Below, in pieces: positions 25,673 through 34,372 of a stretch of DNA of 64,000 bases (within the stretch, counting starts at the first letter, position 1; each line of letters opens with the position of its first letter). This DNA comes from Nocardiopsis sp. FR4 (GTDB lineage: Bacteria; Actinomycetota; Actinomycetes; Streptosporangiales; Streptosporangiaceae): assembly GCF_009830945.1 (NCBI RefSeq), contig NZ_ML776455.1:210408-274407 (forward strand), given 5' to 3'. The notes under the pieces were generated by a model, which was given only the letters and a program-made list of their open reading frames with translations, did no database searches and was not told where the DNA came from. Position numbers and translations under genes: made by a program.

Positions 25673-26005
25673 CGGAGCGTACCGGCGCCGGGGGCCGGGC
25701 GGGTTCTGGCTCTTCCGCCCGGTCCCGGAGCCGCGGCGCGGCCCCCGCGGGGCGCGCCGGTGTGTCCACCCCAGCCAGGCAGGGCCGAATAACGCCCGGC
25801 GGTGGGCCCTCCCGGGCGTGGTTTCTGCCTGAGCCGGCGCACGTCAGGCGGGCACCGGCCTCAGCGCGGACACGGGGGTTCGGTGATTCCGGTGGCGGCG
25901 GTCCGCCCGAGGGGCGGACCGCTCCGCCCTGACCCGCTCCGCAGGGGTCTGAGTCCTCCCCGGACCGAAGGCCGGGGTCTCCTCGCAAGAAATCAGGTGA
26001 TACTC
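25673..26005 (+). promoter_or_regulatory. Gap between potC and the FAD oxidase, with two hairpins
   Basis: No gene is seen in these 333 bases. Arms 25695-25702 and 25715-25722 form an 8-bp hairpin, and 25900-25908 pairs with 25912-25920 (9 bp, 3-base loop). They could attenuate or end the Pot transcript, so the oxidase may also have its own promoter in the region after 25920. Confidence 0.45.
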
Positions 26006-27430
26006 ATGGCCGACGGAACGAGCGAGAGGGTGGTCAGGGCCCTGGCGGACACCCGCCCCCGGGTCTTCTGGCTCGACCCCGACGTTCCGGGGCACGACGT
26101 CCCCGAGCCCGCGCCCGCCCTGGTCGGCGACGCCTTCGCCGACCTGGTGGTGGTCGGCGCCGGGTTCAGCGGGCTGTGGACCGCGCTGATCGCCAAGGAG
26201 CGCGACCCCGACCGCGACGTGGTGCTGGTGGAGGCCCGCACCGCCGGGTGGGCGGCCTCCGGGCGCAACGGCGGGTTCTGCGCCGCCAGCCTCACCCACG
26301 GCTACGACAACGGCGCCGAGCGCTGGCCCGAGGAGATCGCCGAGCTCGAACGCCAGGGACACGCCAACCTCGACGCCATCGAGGAGGCGGTGGCCCGGTA
26401 CGGCATCGACTGCGAGTTCGAGCGCACCGGGGAGATCCTCGTCGCCACCGAGCCCTGGCAGGCCGAGGGGTTCGCCGAGTCCGCCGCCACGATGAACGGC
26501 CTGGGCTACGCCGCCCAGGTCTGGGACGCCGAGCGGATCCGCCGCGAGGTCGACTCGCCCACCTACGTGGCGGCGCTGTACGAACCCGACGGCGTGGCCA
26601 TGGTCCACCCCGCCAAGCTCGCCTGGGGCCTGCGCGAGACCTGCCTGCGGCTCGGGGTGCGGATCTTCGAGAACACCCCGGTGCGGGCGATCCGGTCCGT
26701 GCCCGCGGGCCTGCGCCTGGAGACCTCCGGCGGCGCCGTGCACGCGCCCAGGGTGGCCTGGGGTACCGGGGCCCTCCCCGGCCCGCTGCGCCGCCTCAGG
26801 CACTACCTGGCCCCGGTCTACGACTACGCGCTGATGACAGAGCCGCTCTCCGAAGGGCAGATGGCGTCGCTGGGCTGGAAGGGCCGTCAGGGGTTGTCCG
26901 ACGCGGCCAACTTCTTCCACTACTACCGGCTCACCGCGGACAACCGGATCCTGTGGGGCGGCTACGACATCGTCCACCACTACGGCGGGAAGGTGCGCCC
27001 CGAGTACGACCAGCGCCCGGAGACCTTCCGCACCCTCGCGGAGCACTTCTTCGCCACCTTCCCCCAGTTGGGGGACGTGCGGTTCACGCACAGCTGGGGC
27101 GGGGTCATCGACACGTGCAGCCGCTTCTCCGCCTTCTTCGGCACCGGGTACGGGGGCCGCCTGGCCTACGCCGCCGGGTACACGGGGCTGGGCGTGGGCG
27201 CGACCCGCTTCGGCGCAGAGGTGATGCTGGACCGCCTCGACGGCCTGGACACCGAGCGGACCCGGCTGCGGATGGTCCGGGAGAAGCCGCTGCCCTTCCC
27301 GCCCGAGCCGGTGCGCTCCCTGGGCATCGGGCTGACCCTGCGCGCGACCGCGGCCGCCGACCGCAACGGCGGACGCCGCAACCTGTGGCTGCGCGCGCTG
27401 GACGCGGTGGGGCTCGGCTTCGACAGCTGA
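26006..27430 (+). CDS. FAD-dependent amine oxidase, PuuB/DAO-type
   Basis: A 474-residue flavoprotein of the D-amino-acid oxidase fold, resembling gamma-glutamylputrescine oxidase (PuuB/OrdL). The FAD motif LVVVGAGFSGLWTALIAKER is near residues 45-64, VEARTAGWAASGRNGGFCA near 77 is typical of the group, and the FAD-contacting end YAAGYTGLGVGATRFGAEVM is near 392. It would oxidise a polyamine or gamma-glutamyl polyamine to an aldehyde, H2O2 and ammonia. ATG 26006 has AGGTGA upstream; a GTG at 25997 is possible. No PuuA-type ligase or PuuD-type hydrolase lies in the window. Confidence 0.83.
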   Translation: MADGTSERVVRALADTRPRVFWLDPDVPGHDVPEPAPALVGDAFADLVVVGAGFSGLWTALIAKERDPDRDVVLVEARTAGWAASGRNGGFCAASLTHGYDNGAERWPEEIAELERQGHANLDAIEEAVARYGIDCEFERTGEILVATEPWQAEGFAESAATMNGLGYAAQVWDAERIRREVDSPTYVAALYEPDGVAMVHPAKLAWGLRETCLRLGVRIFENTPVRAIRSVPAGLRLETSGGAVHAPRVAWGTGALPGPLRRLRHYLAPVYDYALMTEPLSEGQMASLGWKGRQGLSDAANFFHYYRLTADNRILWGGYDIVHHYGGKVRPEYDQRPETFRTLAEHFFATFPQLGDVRFTHSWGGVIDTCSRFSAFFGTGYGGRLAYAAGYTGLGVGATRFGAEVMLDRLDGLDTERTRLRMVREKPLPFPPEPVRSLGIGLTLRATAAADRNGGRRNLWLRALDAVGLGFDS

Positions 27431-27431
27431 G

Positions 27432-27487
27432 GGCCGGTCGGGGAACCGGGCCGCCAGCGCACCGGCCGCCCGGCTCCCCGACCGGCC
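27432..27487 (+). terminator. Strong hairpin ending the polyamine cluster
   Basis: Bases 27432-27450 pair with 27469-27487. A 12-bp perfect base, one 2-base mismatch and 5 more pairs surround an 18-base loop. It starts 1 base after the oxidase stop. Confidence 0.75.
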
Positions 27488-27779
27488 AGCTGGGTGGAAA
27501 GGCGGGCACAAGTCCGGGTAAGGGCTTGTCCGCGGCGGTGCCGGGGACGGCGTGGCGTGCTCGCGCGCCACCCCTACCGGGGCAAGATGGGCCAGGTCAC
27601 GGGGAAACGGGACGAATGCGTACGCACGTCGCGCGACCCCGACCCCGCACCAGGCACACCGCGTGGCCGCCCACCGACCCGGGTCCTCAGGCCGCGCGGT
27701 GCCTCTTCCCCGGGGGACCCCGGGCTCCTCCTTCCGGAGGCCGCGCTCCCCCCGGAGGCCGGACCCGGGTCGGGGGCCG
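27488..27779. repeat. Gap with a 13-bp inverted repeat
   Basis: The rest of the 349-base gap before the spermidine synthase stop has no gene. Arms 27674-27686 (ccgacccgggtcc) and 27761-27773 (ggacccgggtcgg) are exact reverse complements 74 bases apart, and each contains the palindrome acccgggt. It could fold at the 3' end of the minus-strand operon. Confidence 0.45.
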
Positions 27780-29345
27780 TCAGTAGCCCCGCCAGGCGCC
27801 CTGGTGGTAGCCGATCACCCGCGGGTGCATGAGGGTCGACTCCCGGACCTCTCCCCCGCGGCGGTCCTTCGGGAAGACCTGGGCCGCGGCCAGCAGCGAG
27901 TCGTCCAGGAAGCGCAGTTCGGGTGCGTCCTCGGGAACGCGCAGGTCGGGCGGCCCGTCGGCGGCGGCGAGGTAGAACCCCCAGTTGCCGAACGTCGGCA
28001 CGTCCACGTTGTAGGGGGTCGCGGCCAGCCCGGCCTCCTCCAAGGAACGGCCCACGCTCCAGTAGGCGTCCGGGGCGAAGAAGGGCGAACCCGACTGCAC
28101 CACCACCCGGCCCCCCTCGTCCAGGGCTTGGCGCAGGAGCGCGTAGAACTCGACGGTGTAGAGCTTGGCGGTGCCCACGTCGGTTCCGTCCGGCAGGTCG
28201 GCCACGACCACGTCGAAACGCTCCCCGTTGTCGCGCAGCCACTGGAAGGCGTCGGCGTTGACCACGCGCAGGCGCGGGTCCCCGAAGGAGTCCCCGTTGA
28301 GGTCGCGGATCACCGGGTTGGTGGCGGCCAGCTCGATCACGGCCGGGTCCAGGTCCACCAGGGTCACCGAGGCGACGTCGTCGTAGGCGAGGATCTCGCG
28401 CAGGGCCAGCCCGTCGCCGCCGCCCAGCACCAGGACCTCCTCGTGCGGCCCCGCCATCGCCGGGTGCACCAGGGACTCGTGGTAGCGGTACTCGTCCAGG
28501 GTGGAGAACTGCAGGTCCCCGTTGAGGAACATGCGGGTGTCCCGGCCGTCCAGGGAACGGGTGAGCACGATCTCCTGGTACTCCGAGCGCTCGGCGTGCA
28601 CGATCGGGTCGCGGTACAGGGCCTGGCGGGCGTCCACCTCGAACCGGTCGGCGTAGAGGTAGGCCAGGCCCAGCACGGCGAGGACGAGGGCCAGGCCCAG
28701 GCTCAGCCCGACGCGGGCGCGCCGGGACAGCTCGCCGCGGAAGAGCCACAGCACCACCGCCACGCCGACCACCGCGTTGAGCGCGCCCACCATCAGCGCC
28801 CCCTTGGGCAGCCCCAGCAGCGGCAGCAGCAGGAAGGGGAAGGCCAGGCCCCCGATCAGCCCGCCCACGTAGTCGGCCGCGAACAGGTCGGCCACCGCCT
28901 CGGAGGCCTCCTGCCGGCGGATGCGCTGGATCAGCGTCATCAGCAGCGGGATCTCCATGCCGATGAGGGCGCCGATGACGAAGGCCAGCAGCACCAGGGC
29001 GGGCTGGTAGGCGGAGAACCACGCGAAGGCCCCGTACAGCAACAGCACCGACAGGCCGCCGACCAGCGAGAGCAGTCCCTCGATCACCGCGAAGGAGCTG
29101 GCTGGGCGGGCCTGGAAGCGCTTGGACAGCAGCGAGCCGACCCCCATGGCGAAGACCATCACGGACAGGACCACGGAGGCCTGGGTGATGGTGTCGCCCA
29201 GCAGGTAGCTGCCGATGGCCACGAGCGCCAGCTCGTACACCAGGCCGCAGGCGGCGCAGACGAACACCGCCAGCAGCACGAGGAAGCGGGCCGCCCGGGC
29301 CGGTACCGGGAGCCCGGGTCGTGTGCGTGCGGCGGTCTCAGTCAA
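27780..29345 (-). CDS. speE: Membrane-fused spermidine synthase-like protein
   Basis: A 521-residue protein. An N-terminal membrane domain (about 15-235, around seven helices) precedes an aminopropyltransferase-type domain. This has a YHESLVHP gate near 285, the SAM-binding VLVLGGGDGLALREI near 304 and VTLVDLDP near 325, and the catalytic-type VVVADLPDGTD near 378. Members make polyamines, or use decarboxylated SAM on unknown acceptors. TTG 29345 has GAAGG upstream. It is last in a five-gene minus-strand operon after DUF350; a GC-rich hairpin lies between them near 29406-29425. No SAM decarboxylase gene is nearby. Confidence 0.83.
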   Translation of the reverse strand: MTETAARTRPGLPVPARAARFLVLLAVFVCAACGLVYELALVAIGSYLLGDTITQASVVLSVMVFAMGVGSLLSKRFQARPASSFAVIEGLLSLVGGLSVLLLYGAFAWFSAYQPALVLLAFVIGALIGMEIPLLMTLIQRIRRQEASEAVADLFAADYVGGLIGGLAFPFLLLPLLGLPKGALMVGALNAVVGVAVVLWLFRGELSRRARVGLSLGLALVLAVLGLAYLYADRFEVDARQALYRDPIVHAERSEYQEIVLTRSLDGRDTRMFLNGDLQFSTLDEYRYHESLVHPAMAGPHEEVLVLGGGDGLALREILAYDDVASVTLVDLDPAVIELAATNPVIRDLNGDSFGDPRLRVVNADAFQWLRDNGERFDVVVADLPDGTDVGTAKLYTVEFYALLRQALDEGGRVVVQSGSPFFAPDAYWSVGRSLEEAGLAATPYNVDVPTFGNWGFYLAAADGPPDLRVPEDAPELRFLDDSLLAAAQVFPKDRRGGEVRESTLMHPRVIGYHQGAWRGY

Positions 29346-29429
29346 CGCGGGTGCCTTCGTCCGGTGGTGCGTGCGGCCGGAGCCCGGCCGTTCGGTGCTG
29401 CTGGGGGCGGCGCCGGGGCGCCGCCGGGG

Positions 29430-29858
29430 TCAGGTCAGGGCCGCGGCGACGACCACGGCGATCGCGATGTGCGCGGATGCGCTCACCCAGGTGGCCGGGT
29501 GCGGTTCGCTGTCGCTGATCATGCGGGCGATCTTGGCCGGGGTGATGGCGTCGATCAGCAGGAAGGACAGCGCCATGACCGCCAGTCCGATCAGGCCGTA
29601 GACGGCGGTCGAGAGCAGTCCGGCGCCCAGTCCGATCTCGGAGTCGCTGGACAGGATCGCCGAGGTGACGACGACGGCGGAGCCCAGCGTGTTGGCGGAC
29701 ACGAGCAGCACGGCGTTGCGGTTGCGCTCCTCCCAGATGAGCTGGTGCAGCTTGCCGGGGGTGAGCAGGTCGGTGAGCAGGTAGCCCACCACGAGCACGG
29801 CGATGCCCACTCCGCCGTAGGCGAGGGCAGCGAGGGAGTTGAAGAGGATCTCGTTCAT
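29430..29858 (-). CDS. DUF350 membrane protein
   Basis: A 142-residue integral membrane protein with four helices. Two repeated helix pairs each carry a polar loop (LTDLLTPGKLHQLIWEERNR near 30 and LLIDAITPAKIARMISDSEP near 100), the hallmark of DUF350. The internal duplication suggests an ancient tandem repeat. The family often neighbours spermidine synthase-like and DUF4178 genes, as here, in systems tentatively linked to membrane stress or peptide modification. The biochemical role is unknown. ATG 29858. Confidence 0.85.
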   Translation of the reverse strand: MNEILFNSLAALAYGGVGIAVLVVGYLLTDLLTPGKLHQLIWEERNRNAVLLVSANTLGSAVVVTSAILSSDSEIGLGAGLLSTAVYGLIGLAVMALSFLLIDAITPAKIARMISDSEPHPATWVSASAHIAIAVVVAAALT

Positions 29859-29914
29859 GGTCCTGTCCGCTGGTGAGGGGATGTGTGGGAGGAGGTACTG
29901 GAGGTGAGGGGGCG

Positions 29915-30259
29915 CTACTTGCCGAAACCGCTGCCGCCGCCACGGGTGTTGCTGCCGCTGCCGTTGCTCTGGCTGCTGCCGCCGTAGTCGTTGTTCCGGT
30001 TGCTGCTGTAGCTGCTACCGCTGTTGCCGCTGCTTCCGCCGAAGAAGAAGAACCCTCCGCCCGAGGAGCCGGAGGAGGACGACTCGCAGTCATCGTCGTC
30101 GTAGCCCTCGACGGCGACCACGTCGTCGTCCGGGCAGTAGCGGTTGTTGTCGCTGGTGCAGGCGCTGAGCAGGAACAGGATCAGGAGGATGCCGCCGATC
30201 ACGGCGAAGACGGCGATCACGGTGTTCCTGCCGTCGTGGGGTTCCTCGTATGCCTTCAT
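29915..30259 (-). CDS. Small Ser/Gly-rich lipoprotein-like protein
   Basis: A 114-residue protein. A short charged N-terminus and one hydrophobic segment (13-34) end in LLSAC, a lipobox-like site with Cys near 34. An acidic patch (DDDVVAVEGYDDDD) follows, then a tail almost wholly Ser, Gly, Asn and Phe/Tyr. It is expected outside the membrane, lipid-anchored or bitopic. Its start overlaps the stop of the DUF2617 gene by 4 bases, so it is part of the same operon. By position it could be the substrate or surface partner of the operon's enzymes; that is inference. Confidence 0.75.
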   Translation of the reverse strand: MKAYEEPHDGRNTVIAVFAVIGGILLILFLLSACTSDNNRYCPDDDVVAVEGYDDDDCESSSSGSSGGGFFFFGGSSGNSGSSYSSNRNNDYGGSSQSNGSGSNTRGGGSGFGK

Positions 30260-30795
30260 GGGGCGCTTCTCTCAGGGGTGGGGGGCGTGGTCACTGTCGA
30301 GGAGGTCGTCACCAGTTCGCCACTCTGCGGGTAGGCGTGCCAGGTGCGCCAGCGGGTCCGTCCCGCGCGGTCGCGGGACAGGCTCAGCGCCGTGACGGCG
30401 AGGGGGTCTCCCGGGAAGGCGACGAGCAGGCCGTCGGGGGAGTCGGCCACCTCTCGGCGGAGCCGGTCCACCCGCCGGGTCAGCGCGGTGCGCGACAGGC
30501 GCTCCACGAGCGAGGTGAAGCGGTAGCGCCCGGAGCGCTCGGCCCGGTCCGGCAGGCCGCCGGGGAGTCCGGGGAGGCAGGCCACGGTCTCCACCAGGGG
30601 CGTGTCCGCGGCCGGTGCCGCCGCCTCGGGGGTGAGGGCCACCTGGTGGGAGGCCCCGAGCACGCGGAGTTCGACCCGGGCCCCGGGAACCCGCAGGGTG
30701 CGGGCGGCCAGGGCCTCCACCAGCGGGTGGCCCAGGGTCCAGACCAGGTCGTCGGCCCGGGTGTCGACGAAGGGGGTGCTGATGCTCGCGAGCAC
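30256..30795 (-). CDS. DUF2617 family protein
   Basis: A 179-residue soluble protein of the actinobacterial DUF2617 family. It starts MLASISTPFVDTRADDLVWT and has the conserved block ELRVLGASHQVAL near 42. No catalytic motif or membrane segment is evident. It lies 7 bases after the DUF4178 gene and overlaps the next gene by 4 bases. The role is unknown beyond co-occurrence with DUF350 and spermidine synthase-like genes. Confidence 0.8.
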   Translation of the reverse strand: MLASISTPFVDTRADDLVWTLGHPLVEALAARTLRVPGARVELRVLGASHQVALTPEAAAPAADTPLVETVACLPGLPGGLPDRAERSGRYRFTSLVERLSRTALTRRVDRLRREVADSPDGLLVAFPGDPLAVTALSLSRDRAGRTRWRTWHAYPQSGELVTTSSTVTTPPTPERSAP

Positions 30796-30802
30796 GCTCC
30801 GC

Positions 30803-31402
30803 TCAGCTCCCCGGGTAGATGGTGAAGGTGCCGGGCGCGACCTTGGTGCCGGTGCTGGCCTCCCAGCGGCCGTGGTCGAAGCGCTCGAAGGACAGCAGCC
30901 TGCCGTCGCTGGACTCGTAGTCGGCGTAGTCCATGCCGCCCTCGGCCCTGAGGCCGGTGGTGCCCTCGGAGCGGTAGGAGCCGCTGCCCTTCTCCTGGAG
31001 TTCGTAGACCACGCCCTCCAGTTCGACGGACCTGCCCTGGGGGATGATGTCGACGTCGGGGCGGCCGGTCCACAGGGCGATCTCCACGTCGGGGTCCGCC
31101 TCCACCGAGAGCCAGCGCTTGCCTCCCTCGACCTCCAGGAAGTGCTCCGACCAGGTGTACCCGCCCTCGGACAGGCGCAGGGTGCCGCGGATCCAGGTGC
31201 GCTCGACGCCCCAGTCGATCATGTCGCCCGCCTTGAGCGCGAGGGGGTCGCCCGCGGTGCCGTCGTCCTTGTCGGCGAAGGGGTCCCGCGGGGGCAGCGG
31301 GGCCGGGGGAGCGGAGTCCCGCCCGCGCGAGCGCCGCGCGTAGACCACGGCGGCGATCACGGCCGCGACGGCGACGACGATGAGCAGCAGCAGGATTTCC
31401 AT
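30803..31402 (-). CDS. DUF4178 protein with N-terminal membrane anchor
   Basis: A 199-residue protein with one helix (2-20, EILLLLIVVAVAAVIAAVVY), then a basic stretch and a DUF4178 domain. Around 55-180 it shows the family's beta-rich pattern with IDWGVERTWIRGTLRLSEGG near 62 and WSEHFLEVEGGKRWLSVEAD near 83. ATG 31402 is preferred over an upstream in-frame start at 31483 because the hydrophobic anchor then begins at once and GAGGAA lies upstream. It is the first gene of the five-gene operon. Confidence 0.82.
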   Translation of the reverse strand: MEILLLLIVVAVAAVIAAVVYARRSRGRDSAPPAPLPPRDPFADKDDGTAGDPLALKAGDMIDWGVERTWIRGTLRLSEGGYTWSEHFLEVEGGKRWLSVEADPDVEIALWTGRPDVDIIPQGRSVELEGVVYELQEKGSGSYRSEGTTGLRAEGGMDYADYESSDGRLLSFERFDHGRWEASTGTKVAPGTFTIYPGS

Positions 31403-31591
31403 GGCCAGGGTTCCTCGCTTCGCGACGGGGGTGGGGGCGGACGGCGCGGCCCCTGTTCGGGACCCCTCCCCGGGCCGGGCCATCCTACTGGGGCTTTGAC
31501 GCCGCCGACAGATGCGAGGTTCCGGACATAAGGGGCAAAAACCCGAGAGGTCCGGAGCTTTCGCGGACGGCCCGGGGCGGGCGGGCCCGGG

Positions 31592-32443
31592 TCAGGCCCA
31601 GGGGTCGCCGGTCTCCACGGGAAGTGTGTCGTCGCCGCCCCACCGGCTCCACGAGCCCGGGTACAGGCGGGCGCCGCGGTACCCCGCGTGCTCCAGGGCG
31701 AGCAGGTCGTGGCAGGCGGTGACCCCGGACCCGCAGTAGGCGGTGACGGTGGCGGCGGAGTCGGCGCCCAGTGCCGCGAAGCGTTCCCGCAGGTTTTCCG
31801 GACTGGCCAGGAAACCGTCACCGTCCAGGTTCCGAACCCACTCGGCGCCGCGCGCGCCGGGGATGTGCCCGGGCCGGGCGTCCGCGGGGGCGGGCTGCTC
31901 GCCGGTGTAGCGGCCGTGGACGCGTGCGTCCAGCAGCAGGTGCGCCGGGTCGCCCGTGCGGGCCCGCACCTGCTCGGTGTCCGCGACCCGGTCCCCGGGC
32001 CAGGGCACCGGGGTGCGGTGGACGGGCTCGGGGGTGACCTCGCCCTCCTCCAGCGGTCCGTCCCACGCCCGGAGGCCGCCGTCCAGGAAGGCCGCGGGGG
32101 TGCCCAGGACGCGCAGCATCCACACGAGGCGGGCGGCGACAGAACCGCCCGCGTCGTCGTAGACGACTACGCGGGAGTCGTCGCCGATGCCGAGACGGCC
32201 CAGGGTGCGGGCGAACGCGTCGGGGCCGGGGAGCGGGTGGCGGCCGCCCTCGGGGCTGGCCGGCGCGGCGAGGTCGGCGTCCAGGTCGGTGAAGACCGCG
32301 CCCGGAAGGTGGCCGGAGCGGTGGGCGTCGCGGCCGGAGCGGCCGTCGAGGTACCACCGGGAGTCGACGAGGACGACCTGGTCACGGTGCGCGCGGAGCC
32401 AGTCGGCCGAGACGGCCACCGGAAGCGTCAGGGGTTCGGACAT
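31592..32443 (-). CDS. sseA: Thiosulfate/3-mercaptopyruvate sulfurtransferase
   Basis: A 283-residue tandem rhodanese. The inactive N-terminal domain (about 10-130) has VLVDSRWYLDGRSGRDAHRS, and the catalytic C-terminal domain (about 150-275) has the active-site loop CGSGVTAC near 236. The CGSGVTA-type loop favours 3-mercaptopyruvate-type sulfurtransferases. It moves sulfane sulfur to cyanide or thiols in the cytoplasm. ATG 32443 fits the family. It stands alone, not closely linked to sulfur genes here. Confidence 0.9.
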   Translation of the reverse strand: MSEPLTLPVAVSADWLRAHRDQVVLVDSRWYLDGRSGRDAHRSGHLPGAVFTDLDADLAAPASPEGGRHPLPGPDAFARTLGRLGIGDDSRVVVYDDAGGSVAARLVWMLRVLGTPAAFLDGGLRAWDGPLEEGEVTPEPVHRTPVPWPGDRVADTEQVRARTGDPAHLLLDARVHGRYTGEQPAPADARPGHIPGARGAEWVRNLDGDGFLASPENLRERFAALGADSAATVTAYCGSGVTACHDLLALEHAGYRGARLYPGSWSRWGGDDTLPVETGDPWA

Positions 32444-32486
32444 GGGCGCCAGCCTAGCGCCGCGCCGCCGTCCGCGCCGTGACGCC

Positions 32487-32918
32487 TCAGCCCTCTCCCG
32501 CCTGGTCCAGGCGGTGCACGCGCCGGATCCACCACAGCCCCAGGGCCGGGAGCACCAGCGGGATGAAGAGGTACCCGCTGCCGAAGTTCGACCACACCGT
32601 GTCGTCGGGGAAGACCTCCGGCAGGAACACGCTGGTCGTGCCGACCGCCAGCACCCCGGCCATCTCGATGCCGCACGCCACGAAGGCCACCGTGCGGGAG
32701 GTGCGCCCGGCCCGCGCCAGGCCGAACGCCGCCACCAGGTAGATCACCCCGGCGAGCAGGGACAGGGCGTACGCCAGCGGGGCCTCGTCGAACCTCGTGG
32801 CCAGCTGGTAGCCGCCCCGGGCGGTGGCGGCGAGCGCGAACACCCCGTAGACGGCCACCAGGAGCCGGCCGGGGCCGGTCCGCAGGGTCCTGGCGGTGGG
32901 CGGGGAGGTCTCAGACAA
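32487..32918 (-). CDS. Four-helix integral membrane protein, unknown
   Basis: A 143-residue protein with four predicted helices (about 18-37, 48-68, 78-98, 110-128) and a conserved-looking loop PEVFPDDTVWSNFGSGYLFI near 99. A similar small family is common in streptomycetes, without known function. Its start overlaps the end of the upstream membrane-protein gene by 8 bases, so the two are coupled. Confidence 0.75.
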   Translation of the reverse strand: MSETSPPTARTLRTGPGRLLVAVYGVFALAATARGGYQLATRFDEAPLAYALSLLAGVIYLVAAFGLARAGRTSRTVAFVACGIEMAGVLAVGTTSVFLPEVFPDDTVWSNFGSGYLFIPLVLPALGLWWIRRVHRLDQAGEG

Positions 32919-33273
32919 CGGGGTTCCAGAGCTGTTCGAGCCGGACGAGCAGGACGGGCAGGATCAGGCACGCGAAGGCGATCACGGCCGGCCCCCACCT
33001 GCTGCGCTCCATGAAGCCCCACACGGCGCACGCGGGCGGCAGCAGGGCCACGGTGGCCAGGTAGGAGACGAACATGGCCGTCTCCGCGGGGCGCTCGCCG
33101 CCGACCATGGCGGCGACGGAGACCCCCACCTGCCCCAGGACGAGGAGCCACAGCAAGCCCATGCCGACCAGGTGGGGGACCACCATCGGCTGGTCGCGCA
33201 GGGTCGAGACGAGGAACCACCCGGCCATCGCCAGCGACACCATCTGAATCGTCATGGTCAGCCAGTCGACCAC
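32911..33273 (-). CDS. Small integral membrane protein, unknown
   Basis: A 120-residue protein with four hydrophobic stretches (about 6-22, 35-55, 66-85, 95-110) and GTG start at 33273. It overlaps the next gene by 8 bases, and both probably form a heteromeric membrane unit. The 271-base gap upstream to 33544 contains the short palindrome-like tgtgtacgacaca near 33314-33326, a possible operator. No enzyme motif is visible. Confidence 0.7.
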   Translation of the reverse strand: MVDWLTMTIQMVSLAMAGWFLVSTLRDQPMVVPHLVGMGLLWLLVLGQVGVSVAAMVGGERPAETAMFVSYLATVALLPPACAVWGFMERSRWGPAVIAFACLILPVLLVRLEQLWNPVV

Positions 33274-33544
33274 GCCGCCTCCCCGCGCACCGTCCCTCCG
33301 CCCATGTCAGCGGTGTGTACGACACAGCGTAGTACGTTAGGGCCACCGGACGGCACCGGCCCCGTTCCGGGACCGCGCCCACCAGGGAGGAGAGGGTTCC
33401 GGGCGCCCCTTAGCGGAGGCTCACCCGACGCGAACCCGCCCACGTCGGATATGGTCCTCGCAGCCGCGCGTGTTCCAGCCGGTGCACACCCCAAGGCCCG
33501 CGGCGCGTCCCACAACCATCGTGTACGAGAACCGGAGCACACGC

Positions 33545-34372
33545 GTGTCCAACCCCCAGTACCCCTCCGGCCCCCAGCAACCGCCCTACGGCGGCCAGCC
33601 CCCCTACGGCGACCCCACCGGCGGCCAGCCCTCCTACGGCGACCCGACCGGAGGCCAGTCCCCGTACGGCGCGCCCCCCGGCGGCCAGCCCCCCTACGGC
33701 GACCCGACGGGCGGTCAGCCCCCCTACGGGAACCCGCCCGGCGGTCAGCCGCCCTACGGCATGCCCCCCGGCCCGCCCGGAGGCGAGTTCCCCTACGGCC
33801 CGCCCCCCGGCGGCCAGCCGCCGAAGCAGGGCATGTCCACCGGGGCCAAGGTCGGCATCGGGGTCGGCGCCGGATGCCTCGGCATCATCGTGATCCTGGT
33901 CATCGTCATCGTGTTCGCGATCTTCGCCTCCGGAGGCGAAGACACCCCGTCCTCCGCCCCGAACCCCTCCGTCACGCAGGAGGAGGAGCCCGCCGAGGAC
34001 ACCGCCCCCGCCGAGGAGGAGCCCGCCGCCGACGGGCGGGGCGTCAGCATCACCGCGACCCCCGCCGGGACCGCGGGTGACGTCATCGACGACACCGTCT
34101 ACACGGTCCTGGACGTGGAGATCGTCAACAACGGCGACCAGGACCTCGACATCAACCCGCTCTACTTCTCGACGGTGCTCGACGACGGCACCGAGCGCAG
34201 CGACTGGGCCGAGGCGCTCTTCGCCGACATCGAGCCGTTCGAGGTCGGCACCCTCCCGCCCGGCTCCAGCGTCTCCGGACAGATCGCCGTCGAGGGGGAG
34301 GTCACCATCGTCGAGGTGCGGTACGACCCGACCTTCGGCATGGAGGAGCCGATCACCACGACCGTGCAGTAG
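33545..34372 (+). CDS. DUF4352-type membrane-anchored protein (second copy)
   Basis: A 275-residue protein. Residues about 10-95 are imperfect copies of [10 protein letters not shown], a Pro/Gly/Tyr-rich repeat in the cytoplasmic tail. One helix (about 107-130, [13 protein letters not shown]) leads to an acidic linker ([16 protein letters not shown]) and an outer DUF4352-like domain (about 160-275). GTG 33545, with GGAG 9 bases upstream, is preferred over ATG 33470. It shares its plan with the protein at 15827-16516. Gap 34373-34654 downstream holds no recognisable gene. Confidence 0.75.
   Translation: MSNPQYPSGPQQPPYGGQPPYGDPTGGQPSYGDPTGGQSPYGAPPGGQPPYGDPTGGQPPYGNPPGGQPPYGMPPGPPGGEFPYGPPPGGQPPKQGMSTGAKVGIGVGAGCLGIIVILVIVIVFAIFASGGEDTPSSAPNPSVTQEEEPAEDTAPAEEEPAADGRGVSITATPAGTAGDVIDDTVYTVLDVEIVNNGDQDLDINPLYFSTVLDDGTERSDWAEALFADIEPFEVGTLPPGSSVSGQIAVEGEVTIVEVRYDPTFGMEEPITTTVQ

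Noticed and set aside
25860-26005. Possible riboswitch before the FAD oxidase
   Set aside because: Two simple hairpins are present, but no conserved aptamer motif could be matched.
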